Shown: positions 1 to 8,233 of the stretch, piece by piece
Numbering within the stretch: position 1 is the stretch's first letter
How the letters are laid out: every line of letters starts with the position of its first letter
NCBI RefSeq assembly: GCF_011057715.1
Contig: NZ_LNGH01000016.1
Location: 1-64,000 of the forward strand
Length of the DNA: 64,000 bases
DNA from: Marinitoga sp. 38H-ov
GTDB taxonomy: Bacteria > Thermotogota > Thermotogae > Petrotogales > Petrotogaceae
Reading direction: 5' to 3'
The notes under the pieces: model-generated
Seen by the model: the letters and a program-made list of their open reading frames with translations, nothing else
Told to the model about the DNA's origin: nothing
Database searches by the model: none
Position numbers and translations under genes: made by a program

Positions 1-79
1 TTATTCTGAATTCTTGTTATTTTTCATCTTTGTTAATTTTCATTGTTTTTTTATTTCCCTCTTGACTTATTACCGGAGA
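1..79. other. Window edge, no supported gene
   Basis: The sequence downstream of the CoA-transferase beta gene contains only very short open frames on the minus strand (8 to 9 codons). I see no hairpin terminator, so the CoA-transferase transcript may continue beyond the left edge of the window. Confidence 0.5.
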
Positions 80-730
80 CTAAAATTCCATAATTTTTAA
101 ATCTTCTGGAACTATTAATTCTGCATCTGTTATCTTTTTTAATTCTTCTAATGTAATATCTGGAGCAATTTCTTTCAATATTAAACCATCATCCGAAGGC
201 TCTATTACAGCATATTCTGTTACTATTAAATCTACTCTCCTCACAGATGTAAGAGGTAGATTGCATTTTTTTACTATTTTTGGATTACCTTTTGCAGTAT
301 GAGTCATAGCAACAATAACTTTTTTTGCTCCTGTAACTAAATCCATAGCTCCTCCCATACCTGGTATCAATTTACCAGGGACCATCCAATTAGCTAAATG
401 CCCTTCCTCATCAACTTGCAAACCACCTAAAACTGTATAGTCAAGATGACCTCCTCTTATCAATGCAAATGAAAATGATGTATCAAATGTCATTGCCCCT
501 GGAACAGTGTCAATATATCTTCCACCTGCATTTGTTAAATACTCATTTGCATACTCTTCAGTTACTTCAGAACCTATTCCTAAAACACCATTTTCTCCAT
601 GAAAGAATATATTCATATCTTTAGGAACATAATTTGCAACTAAAGTTGGTAATCCTATACCTAAATTTACTATATTTCCAGGTTTAAATTCTTTAGCAAC
701 TCTTTTTGCTATTCTTTCTTTTGCGTCCAT
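80..730 (-). CDS. 3-oxoacid / acetate CoA-transferase, subunit B (beta)
   Basis: Cytoplasmic family I CoA-transferase beta subunit (216 aa, the usual length). It moves CoA between a short-chain acyl-CoA or acetoacetyl-CoA and a free acid such as acetate. The family motif GENGVLG at about residues 45-51 contains Glu46, expected to form the glutamyl-CoA thioester. N-terminal GIGLPT and later GGAMDL loops also fit the family. Its ATG overlaps the stop codon of the alpha-subunit gene by one base (TAATG), so the two are translationally coupled in one operon. The family call is firm. The substrate (acetoacetate, butyrate or other) cannot be told from sequence alone. Confidence 0.93.
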   Translation of the reverse strand: MDAKERIAKRVAKEFKPGNIVNLGIGLPTLVANYVPKDMNIFFHGENGVLGIGSEVTEEYANEYLTNAGGRYIDTVPGAMTFDTSFSFALIRGGHLDYTVLGGLQVDEEGHLANWMVPGKLIPGMGGAMDLVTGAKKVIVAMTHTAKGNPKIVKKCNLPLTSVRRVDLIVTEYAVIEPSDDGLILKEIAPDITLEELKKITDAELIVPEDLKIMEF

Positions 731-1383
731 TATTTTCTCCCCCTTACTACCACATAATCAACAAGTGCTCCTGGAATTTCTACTTCATTAGGACTAATAG
801 ATCCTGTTGGAACGATCTCATCAACTTCTACAATCACTAAATCAGCAGCCATTGCTATTATAGGATTAAAATTTCTTGCTGTATATGAAAATTGAAGATT
901 TCCAACATGATCTGCCCTTTTAGCCTTTACTAAGGCTACATTTGCTCTTATGGCTTTTTCTAATATATATTTTTCCCCATCTATCTCAATTATTTCTTTT
1001 CCTTCTTCTACAACTGTTCCAATTCCAGTAGGAGTTAATATACCTCCTAACCCCACTCCACCAGCTCTTATTTGTTCAATTAATGTTCCTTGAGGTACTA
1101 ATTGAACTTCTAATTCTTTAGCTATAAACTGTCTTTGAGTTTCTTTGTTTGTACCAATATGAGAAGTAATAACTTTTTTAACAAGTTTATTGTATACTAA
1201 TCTACCAATCCCTTTATCTTCATATGAAGTATCATTACAAATAATAGTTAAATCTTTTTTATTTTGTTCAATTAATGCATCTATTAATGTTTCAGGCGTT
1301 CCTATTGTTAAAAATCCACCTATCATCACAGTATCTCCATTGTTAACAAAAGAAATAGCCTCATCGGCTTTAACTATTTTCAT
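730..1383 (-). CDS. 3-oxoacid / acetate CoA-transferase, subunit A (alpha)
   Basis: Alpha subunit (217 aa) partnering the beta subunit encoded immediately downstream. The N-terminal GGF loop near residue 22, the GTPETLI segment, and the glycine-rich GGVGLGGILTPTGIGT stretch around residue 110 match the AtoD/ScoA family that builds the CoA-binding half of the heterodimer. The ATG is preceded by a GGGGTGAT ribosome-binding site. The gene is first in the operon, and the upstream 200 bases contain an AT-rich leader with an inverted repeat at 1404-1419. Together the pair probably handles acyl-CoA and acetate interconversion during fermentation or fatty-acid use; this role is inference. Confidence 0.93.
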   Translation of the reverse strand: MKIVKADEAISFVNNGDTVMIGGFLTIGTPETLIDALIEQNKKDLTIICNDTSYEDKGIGRLVYNKLVKKVITSHIGTNKETQRQFIAKELEVQLVPQGTLIEQIRAGGVGLGGILTPTGIGTVVEEGKEIIEIDGEKYILEKAIRANVALVKAKRADHVGNLQFSYTARNFNPIIAMAADLVIVEVDEIVPTGSISPNEVEIPGALVDYVVVRGRK

Positions 1384-1403
1384 TTAATCACCCCTTAATA
1401 ATA

Positions 1404-1419
1404 ATGAAATTTATTTCAT
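1404..1419. promoter_or_regulatory. Inverted repeat in CoA-transferase leader
   Basis: ATGAAAT-TT-ATTTCAT is a perfect 7-2-7 inverted repeat about 20 bases upstream of the CoA-transferase alpha start codon. A TATAAT-like hexamer on the minus strand lies at 1441-1446 but has no recognisable -35. The repeat could be an operator or a weak leader hairpin. AT-rich DNA makes such repeats by chance, so the call is tentative. Confidence 0.25.
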
Positions 1420-1556
1420 GAAAATTTTATCAATTTTTACATTATAATAAAAACTCAATAAAATATAATTAGCCTTGTTTAAAGTTATTAATTACCTTTT
1501 AATCTCAAATAATGAAATTTTTTTCACCGAGTGAAAAAAATAACAAATAAACAATT

Positions 1557-1590
1557 AAAAAAGCTTGATTCACCAGAACCAAGCTTTTTT
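1557..1590. terminator. Bidirectional intrinsic terminator
   Basis: An 11-bp stem (AAAAAAGCTTG / CAAGCTTTTTT) with a 12-base loop and T-runs on both strands. It ends the RlmI-type methyltransferase gene on the minus strand, and the stop codon touches the stem. Confidence 0.85.
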
Positions 1591-2770
1591 AATTCTTGTA
1601 ATTTTCAATTTCAAATAAATAAAATTTTAAATACTCTGTTTCTAAAATATTATATAATATTGGATGATCAGGGGATTGTGTACCTTTAAATATTTGTTTT
1701 AAAAATATTTTGTTGTCTTTTGCTGCATTTACTATTATTTTTTTAAATTCTTCTTCATACACTAACTGAGTGCATGATGCTGTAGCAAACAAGCCTTTAT
1801 TTTTTGTTATTTTCATAGCTCTTAAATTAAGTTCTTTATACCCTCTAATAGCATTATTAATAGAATTTCTAGATTTAGCTAAGGAAGGGGGATCTATAAT
1901 AACAAAATCAAAATATATATTTGCATCCTCAAATCTCCTTAAATGATCAAAGGTGTTAGTTTCAAATAATTCATATTTTTCTTTAGATATATTATTTGCT
2001 TTTAATGTTTTTTCCAAAACATATAATGCCCTATCAGAATAATCTAAAAAAGTAACATGCTTTGCTCCGCCAATTAAAGCATGAATCCCAAAATTCCCTG
2101 TATATGCAAATCCATCTAATACTATTTTATTATTTGCTAATTCTTTTACCCTTAAAGCATTATATCTTTGATCTAAAAAAAATCCTGTTTTTTGTCCTTT
2201 AGTATCAGCAAAAAAATTAATTCCATTAATTTCAAATGGAATTAATTCAGGACCATTTTTATATATCCATCCTTCTATATATTCAAAACCTTCAATATTT
2301 GAATTTTTATCATCGTCCTTCTCAAAAATACCTTTTGGTTCAAATAACTCAATTAATGCTTCTACAATATAATTCTTTAATTTATATATTCCTAAAGTAT
2401 TTATTTGAATTACAAAATAATCTTCAAATTTATCAATAATCAATCCTGGAAAATAATCTCCTTCACCAAAAATAAGTCTAAAAGACTTTTCATTACTATA
2501 TAATAATTTCCTATATTCATATGCATCTTTGATTTTATTTTTCACCCATTCATAATCTATAGTTTCATGTTTTTTTGTTAATAATCTAACTCTAATCTTT
2601 GAATTATCATTTATATAACCTCTACCAATAAACCTTTTATTATGAAATACATCTACTATATCTCCGTTTGTATATTCACCAATTGTTTTTTCTATTTCAT
2701 TTTCATATATCCAACTATGACCATTTAATACTCTAGATTTTATATCTTTTACTAAATATACATTCGCCAT
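1589..2770 (-). CDS. Class I rRNA methyltransferase, RlmI/RlmK type
   Basis: SAM-dependent methyltransferase of about 393 aa, predicted to methylate 23S rRNA (m5C in the RlmI family). An N-terminal PUA-like RNA-binding region (about residues 1-75) is followed by a central domain and a Rossmann methyltransferase. Visible motifs are the SAM-binding LDGFAYTGNFG near 218, DPPS near 293-296, and an SC motif near 332 in the position of the family's catalytic Cys. I chose the ATG at 2770 because GAGGAGA sits 6 bases upstream. An ATG 15 bases further upstream has no ribosome-binding site of its own and would overlap the preceding gene's stop. A diverged paralogue is encoded at 53845-55005. Confidence 0.85.
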   Translation of the reverse strand: MANVYLVKDIKSRVLNGHSWIYENEIEKTIGEYTNGDIVDVFHNKRFIGRGYINDNSKIRVRLLTKKHETIDYEWVKNKIKDAYEYRKLLYSNEKSFRLIFGEGDYFPGLIIDKFEDYFVIQINTLGIYKLKNYIVEALIELFEPKGIFEKDDDKNSNIEGFEYIEGWIYKNGPELIPFEINGINFFADTKGQKTGFFLDQRYNALRVKELANNKIVLDGFAYTGNFGIHALIGGAKHVTFLDYSDRALYVLEKTLKANNISKEKYELFETNTFDHLRRFEDANIYFDFVIIDPPSLAKSRNSINNAIRGYKELNLRAMKITKNKGLFATASCTQLVYEEEFKKIIVNAAKDNKIFLKQIFKGTQSPDHPILYNILETEYLKFYLFEIENYKN

Positions 2771-2781
2771 CTCATCTCTCC

Positions 2782-3552
2782 TCATTGAACTATATTTTCA
2801 ACTTTTTTTACAGTATAATATCCAACATGATATTTATCAAATATGAAAATATCATACCAATAATACATATTCTGTGTATCATTCTTTTTTAATTTTAAAT
2901 TAACTGAATTACTACGAAAACCCCAATTATTTATTGGTTTGAAATTAACATAATCTCTTGGTTTTTGGTCAAGTTCAAAAATATAAATATTATATTTACT
3001 ATTTAGATTATTTATAATCAAATTATACTCTTCATTTTTTACAACACTTTTATCAATTATTACATTCGGGTTTTCTTTAAAATGACTACCAACAGTAAAT
3101 CTATATCTACCAGATATATTTTCATCAGAATATCTTATTTCATATGTCTTATTTTCATAATTAGTAACTTCTGATTCCTTTAAATACTTTCTATACTCAA
3201 AATATGTTGTTTCTTCATCAAACCAATCCAAAAGCATGTCAAGCAATTTAGTTTCTGGAATTCCATCCTTATCATCATCCCTAAATAACTCTACTTTCAT
3301 TTTATCTTTATTTATATATTTTGTATTAAAACCTATACATGCAAAAAACATATATTTATCATTAGATTCTAATATATCATATTCTGGATAGTTATACCTA
3401 ATATCAAGTTTTAAATCATTATAATTAATATTAAATAGTGTAACTGTAGGATCATATTCTTGAGAAATTTCATCTCCAAATCTATTAAAATTGATACAAG
3501 AACTCAATAATATAATAATAGAAAATATAAAGATAATTACTTTTTTATTCAT
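2782..3552 (-). CDS. Predicted lipoprotein, function unknown
   Basis: A 256-aa protein with a type II signal peptide: a hydrophobic segment and an LLSSC lipobox place the lipidated Cys at residue 19. The mature part is rich in charged and aromatic residues and Asn, looks beta-rich, and has a DDDKDGIPE acidic stretch near residue 90 that could bind calcium. I recognise no family. It lies 11 bases before the methyltransferase start, so the two are probably co-transcribed. Its ribosome-binding site (GGAGGTG) comes directly after a strong terminator hairpin at 3571-3598, so expression may depend on read-through from the barrel gene upstream. Confidence 0.7.
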   Translation of the reverse strand: MNKKVIIFIFSIIILLSSCINFNRFGDEISQEYDPTVTLFNINYNDLKLDIRYNYPEYDILESNDKYMFFACIGFNTKYINKDKMKVELFRDDDKDGIPETKLLDMLLDWFDEETTYFEYRKYLKESEVTNYENKTYEIRYSDENISGRYRFTVGSHFKENPNVIIDKSVVKNEEYNLIINNLNSKYNIYIFELDQKPRDYVNFKPINNWGFRSNSVNLKLKKNDTQNMYYWYDIFIFDKYHVGYYTVKKVENIVQ

Positions 3553-3570
3553 AATTATTCACCTCCTAAC

Positions 3571-3598
3571 AAAAGAACCAGGATAACCTGGTTCTTTT
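3571..3598. terminator. Strong hairpin terminator between barrel and lipoprotein genes
   Basis: A perfect 12-bp stem (AAAAGAACCAGG / CCTGGTTCTTTT) with a 4-base loop and a short T-run on each side. It starts immediately after the barrel gene stop codon and ends a few bases before the lipoprotein ribosome-binding site on the same strand. Confidence 0.85.
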
Positions 3599-3599
3599 A

Positions 3600-4763
3600 T
3601 TAAAATCCTACGGATATATTAATATTTACTGAAGTATTTCTTCCATTAAATAAATTCTCTGGATTAATAGCTTGAGTGCTTAATGATGCATGTACTTCTG
3701 CTAAATATATATTCAAACCTATTCCTCCATTAAATGTCCAATAAGAATATGAATCAAAATCTGTATTAATATTATAATTTTTTATTTCTGCCCAGAAGGG
3801 TAATATACCCCATAACAATCTCTTTCCTGCAGCTACTCCCCATATAAAATCTTCTGTTTCAGGGGCATATTCTATTGATGGAACAAAATCTAATAATATT
3901 GGCAATGTAATAAAGAATGTCATTTTCCAAGGTTTGAATTCAGTGAAAACCTCTTGTTCATTAGTAGCAGATCTCAAACCAAAGCTTGTGAATTCCAAAT
4001 ATTCTCTACTAAATACTGGTTCTGCAAAAACATCATATTTATAAATCCCTATACCTTCAGTAATTGGGATATCTTTTAATCCAAATCCTATAGCAGGAAA
4101 ATCTTTTCCTGCTACAAAACCTATATCAAGAGTAAGAATACCATTATTAATTAATTTATCCATTAATGTATCCATGTGATTGAATAATGATTTTGGACCA
4201 TCATATAATAAAGAATAAGTGTATGGAAGATCGTATTTTTCACTTGGAAATGCTGTTATTAAATTATAATAACTACCATTGTTTCTTCTAACAACATCAT
4301 ATATTGGCAATGAACTTCTAATAGTACCGCCAAAAGAAAATTCTTCTCCTTTAATACCAAAGTGAACTCCACCATCAATCCACAATGAATTTCTAAAATC
4401 TAATGTGGAATTATTATGCCAATCCCTATTTGTAATTGAAAGTTCAGGAGCTAAAACAAAGGCTCCTAATTTTAACTTTCCATACATTCCAAAATCTACT
4501 TTTCTTGCTAAAATATCTGAATCAGCAAGATCATAATATTCACCTTGATTGCCTAATAAATTTAAATCCAAAGCTCCTTCTAAATCCAAACTTTCTTGAA
4601 TTAAATTAGAATTAATATCAGCGCTTAATTCTATAAAATTTCTTGCAGACCATGAAATTAATGCAGGATTTAATTGTCTATTCCATGGTGATATAGGTTC
4701 AATTTGTGAAAAAGACAAAACTGCTAAAATCATCAATATGCTTACTAAAAAAATCTTTTTCAT
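3600..4763 (-). CDS. Predicted outer-membrane beta-barrel protein
   Basis: A 387-aa exported protein. Residues 1-20 form a Sec signal peptide ending in FSQ. The mature part alternates hydrophobic and polar residues with many aromatic, Gly and Asn residues, typical of transmembrane beta strands, and ends in ISVGF with a C-terminal Phe as in many outer-membrane barrels. In Thermotogota such a protein would sit in the outer sheath (toga); this is inference. I cannot name a specific family. A promoter with both elements lies at 4806-4833 and a strong terminator follows the stop codon, so it may be largely monocistronic and well expressed. Confidence 0.65.
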   Translation of the reverse strand: MKKIFLVSILMILAVLSFSQIEPISPWNRQLNPALISWSARNFIELSADINSNLIQESLDLEGALDLNLLGNQGEYYDLADSDILARKVDFGMYGKLKLGAFVLAPELSITNRDWHNNSTLDFRNSLWIDGGVHFGIKGEEFSFGGTIRSSLPIYDVVRRNNGSYYNLITAFPSEKYDLPYTYSLLYDGPKSLFNHMDTLMDKLINNGILTLDIGFVAGKDFPAIGFGLKDIPITEGIGIYKYDVFAEPVFSREYLEFTSFGLRSATNEQEVFTEFKPWKMTFFITLPILLDFVPSIEYAPETEDFIWGVAAGKRLLWGILPFWAEIKNYNINTDFDSYSYWTFNGGIGLNIYLAEVHASLSTQAINPENLFNGRNTSVNINISVGF

Positions 4764-4805
4764 ATTTACCCCTCACTTTCATAATATTAAAATAATCTTA
4801 AATAT

Positions 4806-4833
4806 ATTATACTATTTTTGTATGAAAATTCAA
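4806..4833 (-). promoter_or_regulatory. Sigma-70 type promoter of barrel gene
   Basis: On the minus strand TTGAAT, a 16-base spacer and TATAAT, about 40 bases upstream of the barrel-protein start. It lies just downstream of the long T-tract that follows the RNase P RNA. Confidence 0.7.
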
Positions 4834-4863
4834 AAAAAAAAAAAATATATATTATTTAAAAAT

Positions 4864-5182
4864 AAGCGGGGCTATAAGCCGGATTCTGTGTTAATCGGTC
4901 ATTTATCTAAGCGGTCTACCTGGAAGGGGCATATTGCATGCCGGGCAAGCTTACCCTTCCTATTTGACCTTGCTCAAGGCGGGGGTTGCCAAGCCATTAG
5001 GTTACCCTAATGCTGGTGAAGCTCTTACCTCACCGTTCCACCCTTGCCAAATTGGCGGTTTTCGTCTCTATGGCCCTATTCCGAGGATCACTCCTCCCGG
5101 CAGTTAACCGGCGCCTTGCCCTAAGAGTCCGGACTTTCCTCATGACAAATTGTATTTTGTCACGCGACCGATCGCCCCACTA
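4864..5182 (-). ncRNA. rnpB: RNase P RNA, bacterial type A
   Basis: Catalytic RNA of ribonuclease P, which trims the 5' ends of tRNA precursors. Diagnostic conserved parts are seen on the minus strand: GAGGAAAGTCCGGAC near the 5' side, GCCATAGAGACGAAAACCGCC in the middle, GGGTAAGCTTGCCCGG, the GGTAGACCGCTTAGATAAATG region, and ACACAGAATCCGGCTTATAG near the 3' end. The ends pair as helix P1 (AGTGGGGC with GCCCCGCT). The region is far more GC-rich than its surroundings, as expected for a structured RNA in a thermophile. Transcription probably stops in the run of about 14 T residues at 4832-4845. I see no clear promoter, so it may be co-transcribed with the radical SAM gene upstream. Confidence 0.96.
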
Positions 5183-5192
5183 AAATAATTAA

Positions 5193-6104
5193 TTATCTAT
5201 TTAAATAATTAAACAATCTACCTTGATATGTGTTTCTATTTCTCATTTCTTTTTCTAATAAATTAATTATTTTTATTTTTGACATTCCCCAATTCCCATG
5301 AATAACGTTATCTTTAGGAGGATCAGCCGCAAGTCTATGTATTACTACTTTTGGATCAAGATATTCTAAGAATAATATATTTCTATTAATAAATTCTTCT
5401 AACGACAAAGGTTTTACCCCGCCATTTTTATACATTTGACCTAACACTGTGTTTTCTGTAATATACAAAGAATGTAATTTTACTCCGTCAACATTTAAAG
5501 CTGATAATATTTTTGCGCCTTCTATTATATCTTCTTCTCTATCCCAAGGTAAATCAATTATCATATGAACAATAACTTCAATATTTCTATTTTTAGCACG
5601 ATTAACCGCATCTATAAATTCGGCTAATGTATGACCTCTATTTAATATTTTTAAAGTATTATAATTGACACTTTGAAGGCCAAACTCTAGATATACATCT
5701 AATTTTTCTTTATACGATGCTATTAGATCTAATTTTTCATCTTCTACACTATCAGGTCTTGTTGAGATATCTAATATAACAATTCTATCATCAATTAATG
5801 CTGAATCGTATATTTTTTTCAACACATGAGCTGGCGCAAATGTATTTGTATTTGATTGAAAATAAGCCATATATTTATTTGCTCTTCCTTCATATCTCTT
5901 AATCATATATTCTACTTGCTCTTTTATAGAATTTTTAGGAGATAATGCTGCAAACCCACTACCAGTTTCTTCACAATATATACATCCACTAGTTCCTTTT
6001 AATCCTATTTTATTAGGACAGGTGAATCCTGCATTAATTGGTAATCTTTGAACTCTTTCTCCATATTTATTCTTTAAATACTCACTCAGTTTATTATATA
6101 ACAC
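5193..6104 (-). CDS. TIGR01212-family radical SAM protein (YhcC-like)
   Basis: A 303-aa radical SAM protein. Cys29, Cys41 and Cys44 (C-x11-C-x2-C) match the unusual cluster motif of the TIGR01212/YhcC family, along with YFQSNTNTFAP and the GLQSVNYNTLKILNRGH segment. The family's reaction is not settled, but the domain resembles the Elp3/HemN-type radical SAM core. The start is GTG at 6104, with AGGAGA 8 bases upstream overlapping the stop region of the deaminase gene. It sits between the MTA/SAH deaminase gene and RNase P RNA on the same strand. Confidence 0.85.
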   Translation of the reverse strand: MLYNKLSEYLKNKYGERVQRLPINAGFTCPNKIGLKGTSGCIYCEETGSGFAALSPKNSIKEQVEYMIKRYEGRANKYMAYFQSNTNTFAPAHVLKKIYDSALIDDRIVILDISTRPDSVEDEKLDLIASYKEKLDVYLEFGLQSVNYNTLKILNRGHTLAEFIDAVNRAKNRNIEVIVHMIIDLPWDREEDIIEGAKILSALNVDGVKLHSLYITENTVLGQMYKNGGVKPLSLEEFINRNILFLEYLDPKVVIHRLAADPPKDNVIHGNWGMSKIKIINLLEKEMRNRNTYQGRLFNYLNR

Positions 6105-6106
6105 AT

Positions 6107-7369
6107 TTATTCTCCTTTTCTAAACTTTTTTTCTAACTCAAAATAATACTTATGAAAAATTTCAAAATAATCATTTTCCTTTAATTTAGGATATTCACCA
6201 TTAAAATATACCCATTCTCCATTTACCATTGTAGAATATACTCTATTAACAGGTGAATATACTAAATGAGATTTCAATCTATTTATGTCAACTGGATACA
6301 TTTCAAAATTATTTAAATCAATAATTGCTAAATCCGCTTTATACTCTTCTTCTATTCTTCCTATTTTTTCATTTAAAGCATATCCTCCATTTTCCCAAAC
6401 CATTCTAAGTGCTTCTTCAGTTTTGAATTTTTCTGGACCATTTGACTTTTGTAGCAGTGAAGCTAATCTCATTTCTTCCCAAATATTTAATGTATTATTA
6501 CTTGCTGCACCGTCTGTTCCTAAAGTTATATTTATTTCATGTTTAAGCATATCTAATATAGGCGCAACACCATTTCCTAACTTTAAATTACTTGATGGAT
6601 TATGTGCAACTGCAACTTCATTTCTAGAGAGTATTTTCATATCATTTTCATCAACATGTATACAATGTGCTGCTATTACATTATTCTTAAACAACCCTGT
6701 TTTTTCAATATCTTCAAATTTATACATATCTCTTTCATTAATTGATTCATACAAGTGAATTGTTGTAAAAGTTTCATATTCTTTTGTTAATAGAGCTACT
6801 TCTTCAAGTTTATTCATAGGGCAAGTATATGGTGCGTGAGGCCCAAACCCTATTTTTATATTATATTTATTATGATAATTTTCAAATAAATATTTTGTTT
6901 CATCTATTCTCCTTTTCCACCCATCTTCATTATCATATCCTAATCCTCTTGTTAAAAATGCTCTTATACCAGTATTTTTTACCGCTTCAGCAGTTCCTTT
7001 CATAAATAGGTACATATCTACAACTGTTGTTACACCTTTTGATAACATCTCAAGAATTGAGATTAATGATCCATAATATGTTAAATCATCATTTAATAAG
7101 TCTTCTCGAGGAAACATCTCATTAAAAAGCCATTCTTGTAAAGTTAAATCATCCCCTATTCCTCGAAACAAACTCATAGCTAAATGTGTATGAGAATTAA
7201 TAAATCCTGGTATTATTAATTTATTATTTAAATCATATACTTCAACCTCATCTAAAATTATATTTTCAGATAATTCAGCTATAATTCCATTATCTATTAA
7301 AATATCCATTTTTTTTATATCAGCATCTGCGCTCATTAATACATATCCATTTTTCAATAGCTTTTTCAT
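6107..7369 (-). CDS. mtaD: 5-methylthioadenosine / S-adenosylhomocysteine deaminase
   Basis: Amidohydrolase of about 420 aa that deaminates MTA and SAH in methionine and nucleoside salvage. The metal-binding residues are all visible: HTH at 60-62, His205 in TIHLYES with Glu208, His235 in AAHCIH, and Asp286 in LGTDGAASNN. The N-terminal and C-terminal beta-sandwich parts of the superfamily are present (IPGFINSHTH; late ADLAIID). The ATG at 7369 is preferred over a GTG 9 bases upstream because GAGGTGA is 6 bases before it. An extended -10 promoter lies at 7389-7397, just after the terminator of the hydrolase gene. A related guanine or cytosine deaminase is possible but less likely. Confidence 0.85.
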   Translation of the reverse strand: MKKLLKNGYVLMSADADIKKMDILIDNGIIAELSENIILDEVEVYDLNNKLIIPGFINSHTHLAMSLFRGIGDDLTLQEWLFNEMFPREDLLNDDLTYYGSLISILEMLSKGVTTVVDMYLFMKGTAEAVKNTGIRAFLTRGLGYDNEDGWKRRIDETKYLFENYHNKYNIKIGFGPHAPYTCPMNKLEEVALLTKEYETFTTIHLYESINERDMYKFEDIEKTGLFKNNVIAAHCIHVDENDMKILSRNEVAVAHNPSSNLKLGNGVAPILDMLKHEINITLGTDGAASNNTLNIWEEMRLASLLQKSNGPEKFKTEEALRMVWENGGYALNEKIGRIEEEYKADLAIIDLNNFEMYPVDINRLKSHLVYSPVNRVYSTMVNGEWVYFNGEYPKLKENDYFEIFHKYYFELEKKFRKGE

Positions 7370-7388
7370 TATACTCACCTCAATTAAT

Positions 7389-7397
7389 ATTATAACA
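7389..7397 (-). promoter_or_regulatory. Extended -10 promoter of mtaD
   Basis: TGTTATAAT on the minus strand, with no good -35, about 20 bases upstream of the mtaD ATG. Confidence 0.55.
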
Positions 7398-7428
7398 CCT
7401 TTATTTTAACTTTTTTTGATAAAATAAT

Positions 7429-7452
7429 AAAATCCCCAACGCGGGGATTTTT
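7429..7452 (-). terminator. Intrinsic terminator of the rho / hydrolase operon
   Basis: A 9-bp stem AAAATCCCC / GGGGATTTT with a 5-base loop just downstream of the hydrolase stop codon on the minus strand. Confidence 0.85.
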
Positions 7453-7467
7453 ACTATAAATATTATA

Positions 7468-8214
7468 TTAATTTTCAATAAATTCTAAAAGGTTAGATAT
7501 AAATGCTTCTTTATACTTTGGTTCATTAAATACTTCGTGTTTAGCATATTTATATTTTTGTATATGTGCATTTTTTAATTTTTCTGATAATATTTTCCAA
7601 TTATCAACATTTATTATTCTATCCATTTCTCCATATTGAAGTAATATAGGCATATTTAAATTTTCAGCTTCATCTATTGCTATTTCTGCTTCTGAAAATA
7701 ATTGTTTTATAGAACCAAAAGATATTTTATTGTGAACTAATGGATCTTCAATATATTTTCTAATTGCCTCATCATCATGACAAATATCTTTAGGATCAAT
7801 CCCATTACTTATTGTTAATCTTTTTAAAAAACCAAAAAGCATAAGTAATATTTTTTGACTAGGAGTATATAATTTCCCAACTGCGGGGGAAGATAAAATT
7901 AACTTTTTGGGCTTTTTATTAGAATATTCAGAATATCTCAAAGCTATTAAACCACCTAAACTGTGGCCAAATAATATAAAGTTATCTGGCGTTATTTCCT
8001 CAATATAATCATATACCTTATAAATATTTTTTATATGACCTCTTTTTCCCTCACTCAAGCCATGACCTGGTAAGTCAAAGGTAATAATTTCATAATTTAA
8101 ATCCAATAATCTCTCTATTAAAAACTCATATCTTCCAGAATGCTCTCCAAGTCCATGTACTATTACAAAAGTTTTTTTAGGATTTTCTGTTTTTTTAAAT
8201 CTCTTTAAAAACAT
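7468..8214 (-). CDS. Alpha/beta hydrolase, monoacylglycerol lipase-like
   Basis: A 248-aa serine hydrolase of the lysophospholipase / monoacylglycerol lipase group. An early HGLGEHSGRY oxyanion-hole motif is followed by the nucleophile elbow GHSLGG (Ser85), Asp198 in GEMDRI and His226 in KHEVFNE, giving a complete catalytic triad. There is no signal peptide, so it is probably cytoplasmic. I place the start at ATG 8214, which has AGGGG just upstream, rather than an in-frame TTG at 8229. It follows rho by about 20 bases and shares its transcript, ending at the terminator at 7429-7452. The substrate is unknown. Confidence 0.8.
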   Translation of the reverse strand: MFLKRFKKTENPKKTFVIVHGLGEHSGRYEFLIERLLDLNYEIITFDLPGHGLSEGKRGHIKNIYKVYDYIEEITPDNFILFGHSLGGLIALRYSEYSNKKPKKLILSSPAVGKLYTPSQKILLMLFGFLKRLTISNGIDPKDICHDDEAIRKYIEDPLVHNKISFGSIKQLFSEAEIAIDEAENLNMPILLQYGEMDRIINVDNWKILSEKLKNAHIQKYKYAKHEVFNEPKYKEAFISNLLEFIEN

Positions 8215-8233
8215 CCTACCCCTCCCCAATATA

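Noticed and set aside
1517-1541. Perfect 11-bp inverted repeat ATTTTTTTCAC-CGA-GTGAAAAAAAT
   Set aside because: It looks like a terminator, but on both strands the T-run lies in the 5' arm and no T-tract follows the stem. Left as an unexplained repeat near the CoA-transferase leader.
4738-5010. Plus-strand open frame of about 90 codons across the RNase P region
   Set aside because: It runs antisense through the conserved RNase P RNA, has no ribosome-binding site and resembles no protein.
6285-6758. 157-codon open frame on the plus strand opposite mtaD
   Set aside because: Antisense to a gene with clear metal-binding motifs; no ribosome-binding site and no recognisable domain.
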